64,000 nucleotides of DNA. Origin: Segniliparus sp051660745 (GTDB taxonomy: Bacteria > Actinomycetota > Actinomycetes > Mycobacteriales > Mycobacteriaceae). The stretch is from contig NZ_JBOFQF010000023.1 of NCBI RefSeq assembly GCF_051660745.1, positions 7,112-71,111 on the forward strand, written 5' to 3'. Below, one piece after another: positions 16,646 to 28,292 of the stretch. The notes beneath the pieces are model-generated. The model saw nothing but the letters and a program-made list of their open reading frames with translations. It was not told the origin of the DNA and did no database searches. Numbering within the stretch: the stretch's first letter is position 1; each line of letters opens with the position of its first letter. A program made the translations under genes and the position numbers.

Positions 16646-18379
16646 ATGAGCACCTCGGATCGCACGGACTACGACCCCTTCGAGGAGGCGGGCGCGCGCG
16701 GCGAACGGCACGGACAGTCGGACACGAGCGATCCGGCGGAGCTCCGGGAAAGACTCGACTCGCTGGCCAAGCGCAACGCGAAGCTGCTCGACACGTTGCG
16801 GGACGCGCGGGCGCAGCTGGTCACCCTGCGCGAAGAAGTGGACCGGCTCGGCCAGCCTCCCGGCGGCTACGGGGTCCTGCTCGGGGTCAACGACGACAAG
16901 ACCCTCGACGTGTTCACGTCGGGGCGCAAGATGCGCCTGGGGGTTTCGCCGAACGTCGACCCGGTGCTTCTGCGCAAAGGCCAGACCGTCCGCCTGAACG
17001 AGGCGCTCACCGTGGTGGGCGCGGAGCTCTTCGAGGCGGTCGGCGAGATCTCCACCCTGCGCGAAGTGCTTGAGGACGGGCATCGCGCGCTCGTGGTCGG
17101 CCACGCCGACGAGGAGCGCGTCGTCTGGCTCGCGGACCCGCTCATCAACAAGGACGATGACGACGACGAGACGGGCGCCTTCCGCCAGCTGCGTCCCGGC
17201 GACTCGTTGCTGGTGGACACCAAGGCCGGGTACGCCTTCGAGCGCATTCCCAAGGCCGAGGTCGAAGACCTCGTGCTCGAAGAGGTGCCGGACGTCCAGT
17301 ACGAGGACATCGGCGGGCTCACCCGGCAGATCGAGCAGATCCGCGACGCGGTGGAACTGCCGTTCTTGCACCGCGACCTGTTCAAGGAGTACTCGTTGCG
17401 GCCCCCGAAGGGCGTGCTGCTCTACGGCCCGCCGGGTTGCGGCAAGACGCTCATCGCCAAGGCCGTGGCGAACTCGCTCGCCAAGAAGATCGCCGAAGCG
17501 CGGGGGGAGGACTCGCGCGAGGCGAAGTCGTTCTTCCTGAACATCAAGGGCCCGGAGCTCTTGAACAAGTTCGTCGGCGAGACCGAGCGCCACATCCGGC
17601 TCATCTTCCAGCGGGCGCGGGAGAAAGCCTCCGAGGGCACCCCGGTGATCGTCTTCTTCGACGAGATGGACTCGATCTTCCGCACCCGGGGCTCCGGAGT
17701 CTCCTCCGACGTGGAGACCACGGTCGTCCCCCAGCTGCTCGCCGAGATCGACGGCGTGGAGGGCCTGGAGAACGTGATCGTCATCGGAGCCTCCAACCGC
17801 GAGGACATGATCGATCCCGCGATCCTGCGCCCCGGCCGCCTCGACGTGAAGATCAAGATCGAGCGGCCCGACGCCGAGGCCGCCGTGGACGTGTTCTCGA
17901 AGTACCTGGTGCCGGAGCTGCCGCTCAACGCCGAGGACCTCGCGGAGTTCGGCGGCGACCGGGCCGCGTGCGTCGGCGGGATGATCAGCCGGGTCGTGGA
18001 GCGGATGTACGCGCAGAACGAGGACAACCGGTTCCTCGAGGTCACCTACGCCAACGGCGACAAAGAGATCATGTACTTCAAGGACTTCAACTCGGGCGCG
18101 ATGATCCAGAACGTCGTGGACCGGGCGAAGAAGTCCGCGATCAAGTCGGTGTTGGAGACCGGGAAGCACGGCCTGTCCATCCAGCACCTCTTCGACGCGA
18201 TCGTGCACGAGTTCGCGGAGAACGAGGACCTGCCGAACACCACGAACCCGGACGACTGGGCGCGGATCTCCGGCAAGAAGGGCGAGCGGATCGTCTACAT
18301 CCGGACGCTCATCTCGAACAAGCAGGGCACTTCCGGCCGGGCCATCGACACCGAGAACAACACCGGCCAGTACCTCTGA
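16646..18379 (+). CDS. mpa: Proteasome-associated AAA ATPase (Mpa/ARC)
   Basis: Unfolds pupylated proteins and feeds them into the 20S proteasome. The 577-aa protein has an N-terminal coiled coil (residues ~30-75) that binds Pup, two OB domains (~80-235), and one AAA domain with Walker A GPPGCGKT (Lys267) and Walker B VIVFFDEMDS. It ends in GQYL, the C-terminal motif that docks on the 20S core. ATG 16646 has AAGGGAG at 16631-16637; the frame is open further upstream. Pup, dop and prcBA, which follow mpa in M. tuberculosis, are not next to it here. Confidence 0.96.
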   Translation: MSTSDRTDYDPFEEAGARGERHGQSDTSDPAELRERLDSLAKRNAKLLDTLRDARAQLVTLREEVDRLGQPPGGYGVLLGVNDDKTLDVFTSGRKMRLGVSPNVDPVLLRKGQTVRLNEALTVVGAELFEAVGEISTLREVLEDGHRALVVGHADEERVVWLADPLINKDDDDDETGAFRQLRPGDSLLVDTKAGYAFERIPKAEVEDLVLEEVPDVQYEDIGGLTRQIEQIRDAVELPFLHRDLFKEYSLRPPKGVLLYGPPGCGKTLIAKAVANSLAKKIAEARGEDSREAKSFFLNIKGPELLNKFVGETERHIRLIFQRAREKASEGTPVIVFFDEMDSIFRTRGSGVSSDVETTVVPQLLAEIDGVEGLENVIVIGASNREDMIDPAILRPGRLDVKIKIERPDAEAAVDVFSKYLVPELPLNAEDLAEFGGDRAACVGGMISRVVERMYAQNEDNRFLEVTYANGDKEIMYFKDFNSGAMIQNVVDRAKKSAIKSVLETGKHGLSIQHLFDAIVHEFAENEDLPNTTNPDDWARISGKKGERIVYIRTLISNKQGTSGRAIDTENNTGQYL

Positions 18380-18389
18380 GCGCGGTCTG

Positions 18390-18395
18390 TAGGCT
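18390..18395 (+). promoter_or_regulatory. -10 box TAGGCT of the OsmC-family gene
   Basis: TAGGCT, then GGTGCC, then ATG 18402: the 6-nt leaderless geometry, 10 bp after the mpa stop. Confidence 0.5.
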
Positions 18396-18401
18396 GGTGC
18401 C

Positions 18402-18860
18402 ATGACGACGCACCAGTTCCAGACGAAGGTCGAGTGGAGCGGCTCGACGGCGGGCGGCTACGAGGAGTACACGAGGGCCCACACGGCGGCCAACCCGCCC
18501 GCGAAGGCCGAGCTGCGGCTCAGCTCGGCGCCGGAGTACGTCGGCGAAGCCGACTTGCTCAACCCGGAGCAGCTGCTGGTGACAGCCGCGAGCTCCTGCC
18601 ACATGCTGTCCTTCCTCGCGCTCGCGAACCGCAAGAAGATCGACGTCCGGTCGTACGCGGACGACGCGCTCGGGGAGATGCCGTCGGACGTGAAGCCGGT
18701 GCGGATCAGCCGGATCACGCTGCGCCCGGTCATCACGGTGGCGCCGGGCACGGACCACGCGCTGGTGGTCGAGCTCGCGCACAAGGCGCACGACATCTGT
18801 TTCATCGCGAACTCGATCAACTCCGAAGTCGTTGTCGAGCCGAAGGTGCTGGAGGGGTAG
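18402..18860 (+). CDS. OsmC-family peroxiredoxin-like protein
   Basis: A 152-aa OsmC/Ohr-fold protein. Both conserved cysteines are present: SSCHMLSFLALA in the middle and HDICFIANS near the C terminus. In the family these form the thiol pair that reduces organic hydroperoxides. The N-terminal stretch with GYEEYTRAH and the missing Ohr signatures place it in the general OsmC-like group. It has its own promoter and is followed by secA2. Confidence 0.88.
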   Translation: MTTHQFQTKVEWSGSTAGGYEEYTRAHTAANPPAKAELRLSSAPEYVGEADLLNPEQLLVTAASSCHMLSFLALANRKKIDVRSYADDALGEMPSDVKPVRISRITLRPVITVAPGTDHALVVELAHKAHDICFIANSINSEVVVEPKVLEG

Positions 18861-18904
18861 ACGGGGGTCCTCGCACGCCCAGGATGCTCCCAGCCGACAG
18901 GCGG

Positions 18905-18910
18905 TAGTGT
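18905..18910 (+). promoter_or_regulatory. -10 box TAGTGT of secA2 (leaderless)
   Basis: TAGTGT, then GTCGGC, then ATG 18917. Confidence 0.5.
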
Positions 18911-18916
18911 GTCGGC

Positions 18917-21202
18917 ATGAGCAAACTGGGAACGAGCCTCTGGAAGGCGTTGTCCTGGCAGTCCGGCCGGGAACAGGGCCGCTCCGCCAACGCCGCGAAG
19001 GCAGCGGAGGAGCACGAGGAATGGGCGGCGGGGCTCTCTGACGAGGATATCGCCAAGGAGGCCGCCGAGCTGGACGTGTTCGGCTCGTCCGGGGACCAGC
19101 ACCGTTTCCTCGCGCTTGCCCGCGAGGCCGCGGACCGCTCGGTGGGGCTGCGGCCGTACGACGTCCAGCTCCAGGCCGTGCTGCGCCTCTTGGCGGGCGA
19201 TGTGATCGAGATGGCGACCGGCGAGGGGAAGACCCTGGTCGGGGCCATCGCGGCGGCAGGCTACGCGCTCGCGGGCAGGCAGGCGCATGTGATCTCGGTC
19301 AACGACTACCTGGCCCGCCGCGACGCGGAATGGATGGGGCCGCTGCTCGAACTGCTCGGCGTCGACTACGGCTGGCTCGACGAGGACACGGCTCCGGAAG
19401 AGCGCAGGGCCGTGTACGCGAAGCCCGTGGTGTTCGCGTCGGTCAACGAGATCGGCTTCGACGTGCTGCGCGACCGCCTCGCGTACGAGGCGGACGAGCT
19501 CATCGCGCCGACGCCCGACGTCGCCATCGTGGACGAGGTGGACTCGGTGCTCGTGGACGAGGCGCTGGTGCCGCTGATCCTCGCGGGCGCGACAAGCGGC
19601 GAGCGCCCGTCCGACGAGGTCATGTCGGCGGTGGACGGCCTGCAGCCGGGGACGCATTACAGCGTGGACTCCGACGAGCGCAACGTCTTCCTCACCGAAC
19701 AGGGCGCGGCTCGGGTGGAGGAGCGCCTCGGCGTCGACCTCTACGACGTGGAGCACGTCGGCACGACCCTGGTGCAGGTGAACCTCGCCCTGCACGCCAA
19801 GGTGCTCTTGAGGCGGGACGTCCACTACATCGTGCGCGACGGCAAGGTGGAGCTGGTGAACGCCTCTCGGGGGCGGGTGGCGAAGCTGCAACGCTGGCCG
19901 GACGGCCTCCAGGCCGCCGTCGAGGCGAAAGAGGGACTGGAGCGCACCGACGCGGGCGAGGTCATCGACACGATCACCGTGCAGGCGCTGATCCGCAAGT
20001 ACGCGACGGTGAGCGGCATGACCGGCACCGCGCTCGCGGCGGGGGAGCAGTTCCGGCAGTTCTACGACCTGCGGATCTCGCAGATCCCGCCGAACACCCA
20101 GAACATCCGCGAGGACGAGCCGGTCCGGGTGTACGACACCGGGGCGCACAAGGTCGCCGGGATCGTGGAGCTGGTCCGCGAGGCCCACGAGTCGGGCCAG
20201 CCGGTGCTCATCGGCACCAATGACGTCAAGGCTTCCGAGGACCTCGCCGCCCGGCTGGGGAAGGCCGGGATCGAGCCGGTGGTGCTCAACGCGAAAAACG
20301 ACGCCCAAGAGGCCTCGATCATCGCCGAAGCTGGCGCGAAGGGCGCGGTGACCGTGTCCACGCAGATGGCGGGCCGTGGCGTGGACATCCGCCTCGGCGG
20401 TTCGGAGGAGACGGGCTACGAAGAGGTCAAGGAGCTCGGCGGGCTCCTCGTCATCGGCACGGAGCGGCACTCCACCGAGCGGTTGGACTTCCAGCTGCGG
20501 GGCCGCGCGGGCCGCCAGGGCGACCCCGGGCGGTCGGTGTTCTTCTCCAGCCTCGAAGACCCGGTGGTGACGCGCAACGTCGGGCCGCCGAAAAACCCGT
20601 TCCCCCCCGACGAGGACGGCCGGCTGCGCCAGGCGAAGGCCTTGGAGCTGGTCGAGCACGCGCAGCGGGTGGCGGAGTCGGCGATGCTGCAGGTGCACGC
20701 CAGCACATGGCAGTACAACCAGTTGGTCGACGTGCAGCGCGATATCGTCAACGAGCGCAGGCTCGAGCTCTTGACGACCGAGCGGGCCTGGGAGGAGCTC
20801 TCGGCGGCGGACGAGAAACGCGTGGCGGAGCTGGTCGATGCGGGCGTCTCGGAGGCTGCGCTCGTGACAGCGGCCCGGCACATCATGCTGCACCACCTCG
20901 ACCGGTGCTGGGTCGAGCATTTGGCCTTCCTTGCGGACCTGCGCGAGAGCATCCATTTGCGGGCGCTCGGCAGGCTCAACCCGCTCGACGAGTTCCACCG
21001 CAGCGCGGTGGACGCGTTCAAACGCCTTGCCGAGGACGCTGTGGAGCGCGCCGAGCGGAGCTTCGCGACCGTCCCGATCACCGAGGACGGAGTCGACCTG
21101 CAGGCCGCAGGGCTCAAGCGCTCGCACTCCACCTGGACGTACATGGTGCACGACAATCCGCTCACTGGCGACGGGCAACTGCTCCAGTCGCTCTTCGGCT
21201 GA
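18917..21202 (+). CDS. secA2: Accessory preprotein translocase ATPase SecA2
   Basis: The ATP-driven motor for the accessory Sec export route of mycolata. The 761-aa protein has Walker A MATGEGKT, NDYLARRDAEWM, the DEAD-box-like VDEVDSVLVDEA, MAGRGVDIRLGG and RGRAGRQGDPG. It is clearly shorter than SecA1 (~940 aa) and lacks the C-terminal zinc-binding linker, which fits SecA2. It is followed by pgsA2, as in M. tuberculosis (Rv1821-Rv1822), starting the conserved block that runs to gcvP. Confidence 0.95.
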   Translation: MSKLGTSLWKALSWQSGREQGRSANAAKAAEEHEEWAAGLSDEDIAKEAAELDVFGSSGDQHRFLALAREAADRSVGLRPYDVQLQAVLRLLAGDVIEMATGEGKTLVGAIAAAGYALAGRQAHVISVNDYLARRDAEWMGPLLELLGVDYGWLDEDTAPEERRAVYAKPVVFASVNEIGFDVLRDRLAYEADELIAPTPDVAIVDEVDSVLVDEALVPLILAGATSGERPSDEVMSAVDGLQPGTHYSVDSDERNVFLTEQGAARVEERLGVDLYDVEHVGTTLVQVNLALHAKVLLRRDVHYIVRDGKVELVNASRGRVAKLQRWPDGLQAAVEAKEGLERTDAGEVIDTITVQALIRKYATVSGMTGTALAAGEQFRQFYDLRISQIPPNTQNIREDEPVRVYDTGAHKVAGIVELVREAHESGQPVLIGTNDVKASEDLAARLGKAGIEPVVLNAKNDAQEASIIAEAGAKGAVTVSTQMAGRGVDIRLGGSEETGYEEVKELGGLLVIGTERHSTERLDFQLRGRAGRQGDPGRSVFFSSLEDPVVTRNVGPPKNPFPPDEDGRLRQAKALELVEHAQRVAESAMLQVHASTWQYNQLVDVQRDIVNERRLELLTTERAWEELSAADEKRVAELVDAGVSEAALVTAARHIMLHHLDRCWVEHLAFLADLRESIHLRALGRLNPLDEFHRSAVDAFKRLAEDAVERAERSFATVPITEDGVDLQAAGLKRSHSTWTYMVHDNPLTGDGQLLQSLFG

Positions 21203-21213
21203 TCGGGGGAGCC

Positions 21214-21822
21214 GTGGGCGATCAGCAGGGCGAGCTGAGCTCAAGGGTACTCACCGTGCCGAACGCGCTCAGCTTGCTGCGCCTCGCGGGCGTGCCCGTG
21301 CTGTGGTGGGCGCTCGCGGAGCACCGGGACTGGCTGGCGCTGATCGTGCTCATCGCGAGCGGAATCACCGATTGGGCGGACGGCAAGCTCGCCCGGCTGC
21401 TCGACCAGTCGTCGAAGTTGGGCGCCCTGCTCGACCCCGCCGTCGACCGTCTGTATCTGGTGGTCGTGGCCGTCGGCTTCGCCGCGCGCGGCGTCGTGCC
21501 GTGGCAGATCATCGCGGCGCTCGTCGCGCGGGATGTGTCCCTCACCATTTCCGCCGCATTGCTCAGTCGAGCGGGCTGGCGCCCGCTTGAGGTCCTCTAC
21601 CTGGGGAAAGCGGCCACTTTCGCGTTGATGTCGGCATTCCCGGTGCTGCTTTTGGGGCAGCTCGACTCGCCGGTGCGGGTGCTGGCTTGGGCGCTCGGCT
21701 GGGCACTACTAGGCTGGGGTGGCGCGATGTATTTCTGGACCGCCGTCTTGTACTGGTGGCAAACTGTGGTCACATTGCGCATGACGAACACATTGAAGGA
21801 AAGGGATCGCCAACGTGACTGA
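21214..21822 (+). CDS. pgsA2: CDP-alcohol phosphatidyltransferase (PgsA2 type)
   Basis: An integral membrane enzyme of phospholipid synthesis, 202 aa with five to six hydrophobic helices. The full CDP-alcohol signature is present (about residues 54-76): D-x2-DG-x2-AR-x8-G-x3-D-x3-D in the stretch DWADGKLARLLDQ. It matches Rv1822 over its length; whether it makes phosphatidylglycerophosphate or cardiolipin is not decided by sequence. GTG 21214 has GGGGGA just upstream. The last 8 bp overlap gcvH. Confidence 0.9.
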   Translation: MGDQQGELSSRVLTVPNALSLLRLAGVPVLWWALAEHRDWLALIVLIASGITDWADGKLARLLDQSSKLGALLDPAVDRLYLVVVAVGFAARGVVPWQIIAALVARDVSLTISAALLSRAGWRPLEVLYLGKAATFALMSAFPVLLLGQLDSPVRVLAWALGWALLGWGGAMYFWTAVLYWWQTVVTLRMTNTLKERDRQRD

Positions 21823-22216
21823 GCACAGCATTCCGGCAGATTTGCACTACGCGACGGACCACGAGTGGGTCCAGGAGCTCGGCGCGCAGGTCGTGCGGAT
21901 CGGCATCACGGATTTCGCGCAGTCGCAGCTCGGCGATCTCGTGTACGTGAAGCTGCCAGAGGTCGGGTCGCAGGTCTCGGCTTCCGATCCGCTCGCCGAG
22001 GTGGAGTCCACGAAGAGCGTCTCCGATGTCTTCACGCCCGTGAGCGGCACTGTGACCAAGGTCAACGAAGCGCTTGAGGGCGCTCCGGAGCTGGTGAACG
22101 CCGAACCGTACGGAAGCGGCTGGTTGGTGGAGATCACCGCCTCGGACGAGGCCGCTCTGGCGGACGAGCTCGGCGGCCTTCTCGACGTGGAAGGCTACCG
22201 CGCGATCACGGGTTGA
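21815..22216 (+). CDS. gcvH: Glycine cleavage system H protein
   Basis: The lipoyl carrier that shuttles the aminomethyl group between the P, T and L proteins. The 133-aa protein has the lipoylation site ESTKSVSDVF, with the modified Lys about residue 67, and the usual DHEWV start and GWLVEI region. GTG 21815 overlaps pgsA2 by 8 bp and has AAGGAAAGGGA upstream inside pgsA2. The P protein gene is 2.2 kb downstream, separated by garA, a nuclease gene and a MerR gene. Confidence 0.97.
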   Translation: MTEHSIPADLHYATDHEWVQELGAQVVRIGITDFAQSQLGDLVYVKLPEVGSQVSASDPLAEVESTKSVSDVFTPVSGTVTKVNEALEGAPELVNAEPYGSGWLVEITASDEAALADELGGLLDVEGYRAITG

Positions 22217-22340
22217 TGTCGGGGCGCTGCATTGCCGCGATCATCGGACTGGAATACTGTAGGCATGCTCGACATGGCGAGCGCGACGCATCGGGCCCTC
22301 GGCTGAGGGCAGGCGGTGTGTGAGTGACGAAGGAGCTATG

Positions 22341-22823
22341 GTGACCGATTACAACAGACCAGAGCAGGGCGCACAGGCCTCGGACGAGGGCCAGGATTTC
22401 GCGTCGCGCACCGAGGTGCCGGTCGAAACCACGTCTTTGTTCCGCTCAGATCTGATCGGCGAGGTCGAGTCCGGAGCCACCACGCCCTCCACCGAGTTGT
22501 CGATCCCCGGCGTCGAGGGCCTGCCTGCGGGCGCCGCGCTGCTGGTCGTCAAGCGCGGCCCCAACGCGGGCTCCCGCTTCCTCCTCGACCAAGTCACCAC
22601 GTCGGCGGGCAGGCATCCCGACAGCGACATCTTCCTCGACGACGTGACCGTGTCCCGTCGCCACGCGGAGTTCCGCCGGGCCGAGAACGGTTTCTCGGTC
22701 GTGGACGTCGGCAGCCTCAACGGCACGTACGTGAACCGCGAGCCGGTCGACTCGGCGCTCTTGTCCAACGGCGACGAGGTGCAGATCGGGAAGTTCCGGC
22801 TGGTCTTCGTCACCGGCGCCTAG
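22341..22823 (+). CDS. garA: FHA-domain metabolic regulator GarA
   Basis: Binds and inhibits 2-oxoglutarate-handling enzymes, controlled by Ser/Thr kinases. The 160-aa protein has an N-terminal tail with the ETTSLFRSD motif (in M. tuberculosis, the Thr pair phosphorylated by PknG and PknB) and an FHA domain at residues ~60-155 with AGRHPDSD, SRRHAEFR and LNGTYVN. GTG 22341 matches the M. tuberculosis start and has GGAG 5 nt upstream; ATG 22338 and GTG 22320 are also possible. Confidence 0.93.
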   Translation: MTDYNRPEQGAQASDEGQDFASRTEVPVETTSLFRSDLIGEVESGATTPSTELSIPGVEGLPAGAALLVVKRGPNAGSRFLLDQVTTSAGRHPDSDIFLDDVTVSRRHAEFRRAENGFSVVDVGSLNGTYVNREPVDSALLSNGDEVQIGKFRLVFVTGA

Positions 22824-22893
22824 CTCACGGGGTTCGTCTGGCGATCTCCTGCGAATCCGCCGGAATCTCTGAGCGAGTGTCGGCGGTTTCGCC

Positions 22894-22899
22894 TAGACT
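22894..22899 (+). promoter_or_regulatory. -10 box TAGACT upstream of the bifunctional nuclease gene
   Basis: TAGACT lies 50 bp before ATG 22950. A weak stem (CCGCCG / CGGCGG) between the garA stop and this box could end the garA transcript. This transcript should have a leader and uses the GCGGAGG ribosome binding site at 22934-22940. Confidence 0.4.
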
Positions 22900-22949
22900 A
22901 GGGAGACGGACCATAAAGTGGCCCGCCACGAATGCGGAGGTTGGCAGCG

Positions 22950-23480
22950 ATGAGCAAAATGCGGGTGGTGGGCATCCGGGTTGAGCAGCCGCAGAACGAG
23001 CCCGTGTTGTTCCTGAGGGAAGCGACGGGCGAGCGTTACCTGCCGATTTGGATCGGGCAGGCCGAGGCGGCTGCGATTGTCATCCATCAGCGGGGGACTC
23101 CGGTGACCCGCCCGTTGACGCACGATTTGTTGCGCGAAGTGATTGTCGCGCTCGGGCACGAGCTGCGCGAGGTGCGGATCACCGATCTGCAGGAGGGGAC
23201 GTTCTTCGCCGACCTCGTCTTCTCGGACGGCAAGCAGGTCTCGGCGCGTCCGTCGGACTCGATCGCCCTCGCCATCCGTGCCGGGGTGCCCATCTACGCG
23301 GAGGAGAAAGTCCTCGCCGAGGCGGGGCTCTTTCTCTCCGAGGAGGAAGTGGAAGTGGTCGAAGGGGCGAGCGCGGAAGCAGAAGCAGACGTGGAGATCC
23401 CGGAGGAGGAGCTGGCCAAGTTCAAGGAGTTCCTCGACTCGGTGAGCCCGAGGGACTTCACCTCCCCCGAGGGAGAATGA
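22950..23480 (+). CDS. Bifunctional nuclease family protein (DUF151, Rv1829 type)
   Basis: A 176-aa protein with the conserved DUF151 core: MRVVGIRVEQPQNEPV, YLPIWIGQAEAAAI, RPLTHDLLREV and RPSDSIALAIR. Plant and archaeal relatives have DNase/RNase activity; the role in actinobacteria is unproven. The C-terminal tail is acidic and ends in a KFKEFLDSVSPRDF helix, as in Rv1829. ATG 22950 is preferred over 22932 because GCGGAGG lies 9 nt upstream. Confidence 0.88.
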   Translation: MSKMRVVGIRVEQPQNEPVLFLREATGERYLPIWIGQAEAAAIVIHQRGTPVTRPLTHDLLREVIVALGHELREVRITDLQEGTFFADLVFSDGKQVSARPSDSIALAIRAGVPIYAEEKVLAEAGLFLSEEEVEVVEGASAEAEADVEIPEEELAKFKEFLDSVSPRDFTSPEGE

Positions 23481-23553
23481 CCATGGGGAATCTCCGGGGC
23501 AGCCGGGCGGGACGGCGTGTCGCGGCAAGAGGCCCGGCGATTCTAAGAAGAAA

Positions 23554-23567
23554 CTGTGAAATCACAG
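23554..23567. promoter_or_regulatory. 14-bp inverted repeat upstream of the merR gene
   Basis: CTGTGA-AA-TCACAG lies 116 bp before GTG 23683, in a locally AT-rich patch of the 200-bp gap. It looks like an operator, but no factor can be named. Confidence 0.35.
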
Positions 23568-23682
23568 CGTTGTCACATGTTGATGCGGCGCTTGCGCCCC
23601 GCGCGCGGGCTGACAGCCCTTGGCTCCGCGCAGCCGTAACCTCGACGGGGCAAGCAAGACGCACGATGGGAGATCATCGCCG

Positions 23683-24327
23683 GTGAACGATCGGGTGAAG
23701 TTGGGTTCGACGAAGAACGACGAGTCCGCCACGCATGGGAAGGACTCCCAGGCTGGCGAGGAGCAGGGGCTGTTCCCCTTGGAGTCGCTCGGCGCTGGCG
23801 AGCAGGCGGCCCAGGACGAAGAGGTGGACGTCGAGCTCCTCGGCTACCGCGCCCCGGTGGCGAGCGAGGTCGCGGGCATCACGTACCGCCAGCTCGACTA
23901 CTGGGCCCGCACGGGGATCGTCGTCCCCTCGGTGCGCGGCGCGGTGGGCTCGGGCAGCCAGCGGCTGTACTCCTTCAAAGACATCTTGGTCCTCAAGATC
24001 GTCAAGCGGCTCCTGGACACCGGGGTCTCGCTGCAGAACGTCCGCCTCGCGGTCGACCATCTGCACCAGCGCGGCGTCAAGGAGCTCTCGGACGTCACGC
24101 TCTTCTCCGACGGCGTCGGCGTGTACGAGTGCACCTCCGGCGAAGAGGTGGTCGACCTCCTGCGCGGCGGCCAGGGCGTGTTCGGCATCGCGGTGGGCGG
24201 GGCCATGCGCGAGCTGTCCGGCGCAGTGATCGGCATGCAGTCGTTCCGCGTCGACTTGGACGAGCCCGAGCCGAGCGTCGACGACGAGCTTTCCGCGCGG
24301 CGGAAGAACAAGACGCGCGTCAGCTGA
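23683..24327 (+). CDS. MerR-family transcriptional regulator (Rv1830 type)
   Basis: A 214-aa regulator with a MerR winged-helix domain at about residues 55-125 (VAGITYRQLDYWARTGIVVPS, then GSGSQRLYSFKDILVLK). A conserved C-terminal part with LFSDGVGVYECTS and GGQGVFGIAVGGAM follows. It keeps the position of Rv1830 between the nuclease gene and the gcvP gene, so glycine-cleavage or central-metabolism control is a reasonable guess. The second MerR gene of this block in M. tuberculosis (Rv1828) is absent here. GTG 23683 has GGGAGAT upstream. Confidence 0.88.
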   Translation: MNDRVKLGSTKNDESATHGKDSQAGEEQGLFPLESLGAGEQAAQDEEVDVELLGYRAPVASEVAGITYRQLDYWARTGIVVPSVRGAVGSGSQRLYSFKDILVLKIVKRLLDTGVSLQNVRLAVDHLHQRGVKELSDVTLFSDGVGVYECTSGEEVVDLLRGGQGVFGIAVGGAMRELSGAVIGMQSFRVDLDEPEPSVDDELSARRKNKTRVS

Positions 24328-24369
24328 TCGCCCGAAAGCTCGGCGAGCATGGGATTTGCGTCGACGCGC

Positions 24370-24375
24370 TAAACT
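24370..24375 (+). promoter_or_regulatory. -10 box TAAACT of gcvP
   Basis: TAAACT lies 34 nt before the TTG start, giving a leader of roughly 28 nt with the ribosome binding site TTGGAGG at 24398-24404. Confidence 0.45.
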
Positions 24376-24409
24376 AAGGAGTCTCTTCCCCCTACCTTTG
24401 GAGGCTTCC

Positions 24410-27262
<2,853 letters not shown>

Positions 27263-27293
27263 ATCCGGGGTCCGCGCGGCGGCCGGGGCTGAT

Positions 27294-28280
27294 CTAGAGG
27301 GGCGCGATCCTCAGGATCCGCTCCGCGTTGCGATGCGCGATCTTGGCCTTGTCCGCCGGGGCGAGCGGCAGCGCGTCGAGGAACCGCACGGCGGGCCCGG
27401 TGTGCTCGTAGGGGTAGTCCACCGCGAACATCACATGGTCAACGCCGATCTCGTGGACGGCCCCGATCAGGGCCGCGGGCGAGCACACGCCGCTGGTGGT
27501 GATGTAGATGTTGTCGCGCACGTACGTCGAGGGCGGCTTGGAGAGCCTGCTGCGCTCGCCGAGCAGGTGGTGGGGCGAGTCGAGCCGGGCGAGCTGGAAC
27601 GGCAGGAACTCGCCCATATGCCCGAGGATGAGCTTCGCGCCGGGATGGCGCTCGAAGACTTTGCCGTACACGAGCCGCAACGCGTGGCCGCTGGTGTCCG
27701 CCGCCCAGCGATGCGGGGCCCAGGCCAGCTCCGGATACCCGTCGTGGACCTTCCACTGGTCGTCGGGGCCTGCCATGTGGGGATGCAGGTAGAGCGGCAC
27801 GTCGAGGCGTTCGAGCTCGGCCCACACCGGGTCGAACTGCGGCTCGTCCAAGTAGTGGCCGAGCGTCGGCCCGTTGACCAGCGCGCCGTTCAAACCGAGC
27901 TCCTCGACGGCCCGGGCGAGCTCGCGGACCGCCGCGTCGGGGTCTTGCAGCGGGAGGGCGGCGAGGCCCGCGAACCTGGTCGGGCGCTCGGCGACGACTT
28001 CGGCGAGGAAGTCGTTCGCGCGCCGCGCGTCGTCCACCGCGACCGCCGGGTCGGGCTGCGCCTGGATCCCCGGCGAGGTGAGGGAGAGGACCTGCATGTC
28101 CACCCCGTGCTCGTCCATGTCCGGGATGCGGTATTCGGTGAAGTCGCCGATCCGCTTGTTGATCCGCGCCAAGAACTCGGGCCCGACGACCTGGGCGAAC
28201 CCCGAGCCGGAGCTTTTGGCGGCGGGGGGAGTCCGCAGGCCGTCGAGCCAGAAGGCCTCCTCCAGCGCTATGGTCCGCAT
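27294..28280 (-). CDS. Amidohydrolase-2 family protein (gamma-resorcylate decarboxylase-like)
   Basis: A 328-aa TIM-barrel metal-dependent hydrolase/decarboxylase. It opens with MRTIALEEAFW, where the Glu fits the first metal ligand of the ACMSD/gamma-resorcylate group. It continues with LYLHPHM, ILGHMGEFLPF and FAVDYPYEH, which supply His and Asp ligands. Such enzymes decarboxylate aromatic acids or related compounds; the substrate here is unknown. GGAGAGAG precedes the ATG, 12 nt after the lipoprotein gene's stop, so the two are probably co-transcribed. Confidence 0.8.
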   Translation of the reverse strand: MRTIALEEAFWLDGLRTPPAAKSSGSGFAQVVGPEFLARINKRIGDFTEYRIPDMDEHGVDMQVLSLTSPGIQAQPDPAVAVDDARRANDFLAEVVAERPTRFAGLAALPLQDPDAAVRELARAVEELGLNGALVNGPTLGHYLDEPQFDPVWAELERLDVPLYLHPHMAGPDDQWKVHDGYPELAWAPHRWAADTSGHALRLVYGKVFERHPGAKLILGHMGEFLPFQLARLDSPHHLLGERSRLSKPPSTYVRDNIYITTSGVCSPAALIGAVHEIGVDHVMFAVDYPYEHTGPAVRFLDALPLAPADKAKIAHRNAERILRIAPL

Positions 28281-28292
28281 GCTCTCTCCTTA

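Noticed and set aside
23554..23567. CRP/GlxR-type operator
   Set aside because: The half sites TGTGA and TCACA are separated by 2 bp, not the 6 bp of the known consensus. Kept only as an unassigned palindrome.
27294..28280. ACMSD acting with the 3-hydroxyanthranilate operon
   Set aside because: The amidohydrolase is 21 kb away, looks closer to gamma-resorcylate decarboxylases, and no 3-hydroxyanthranilate dioxygenase is present in the window.
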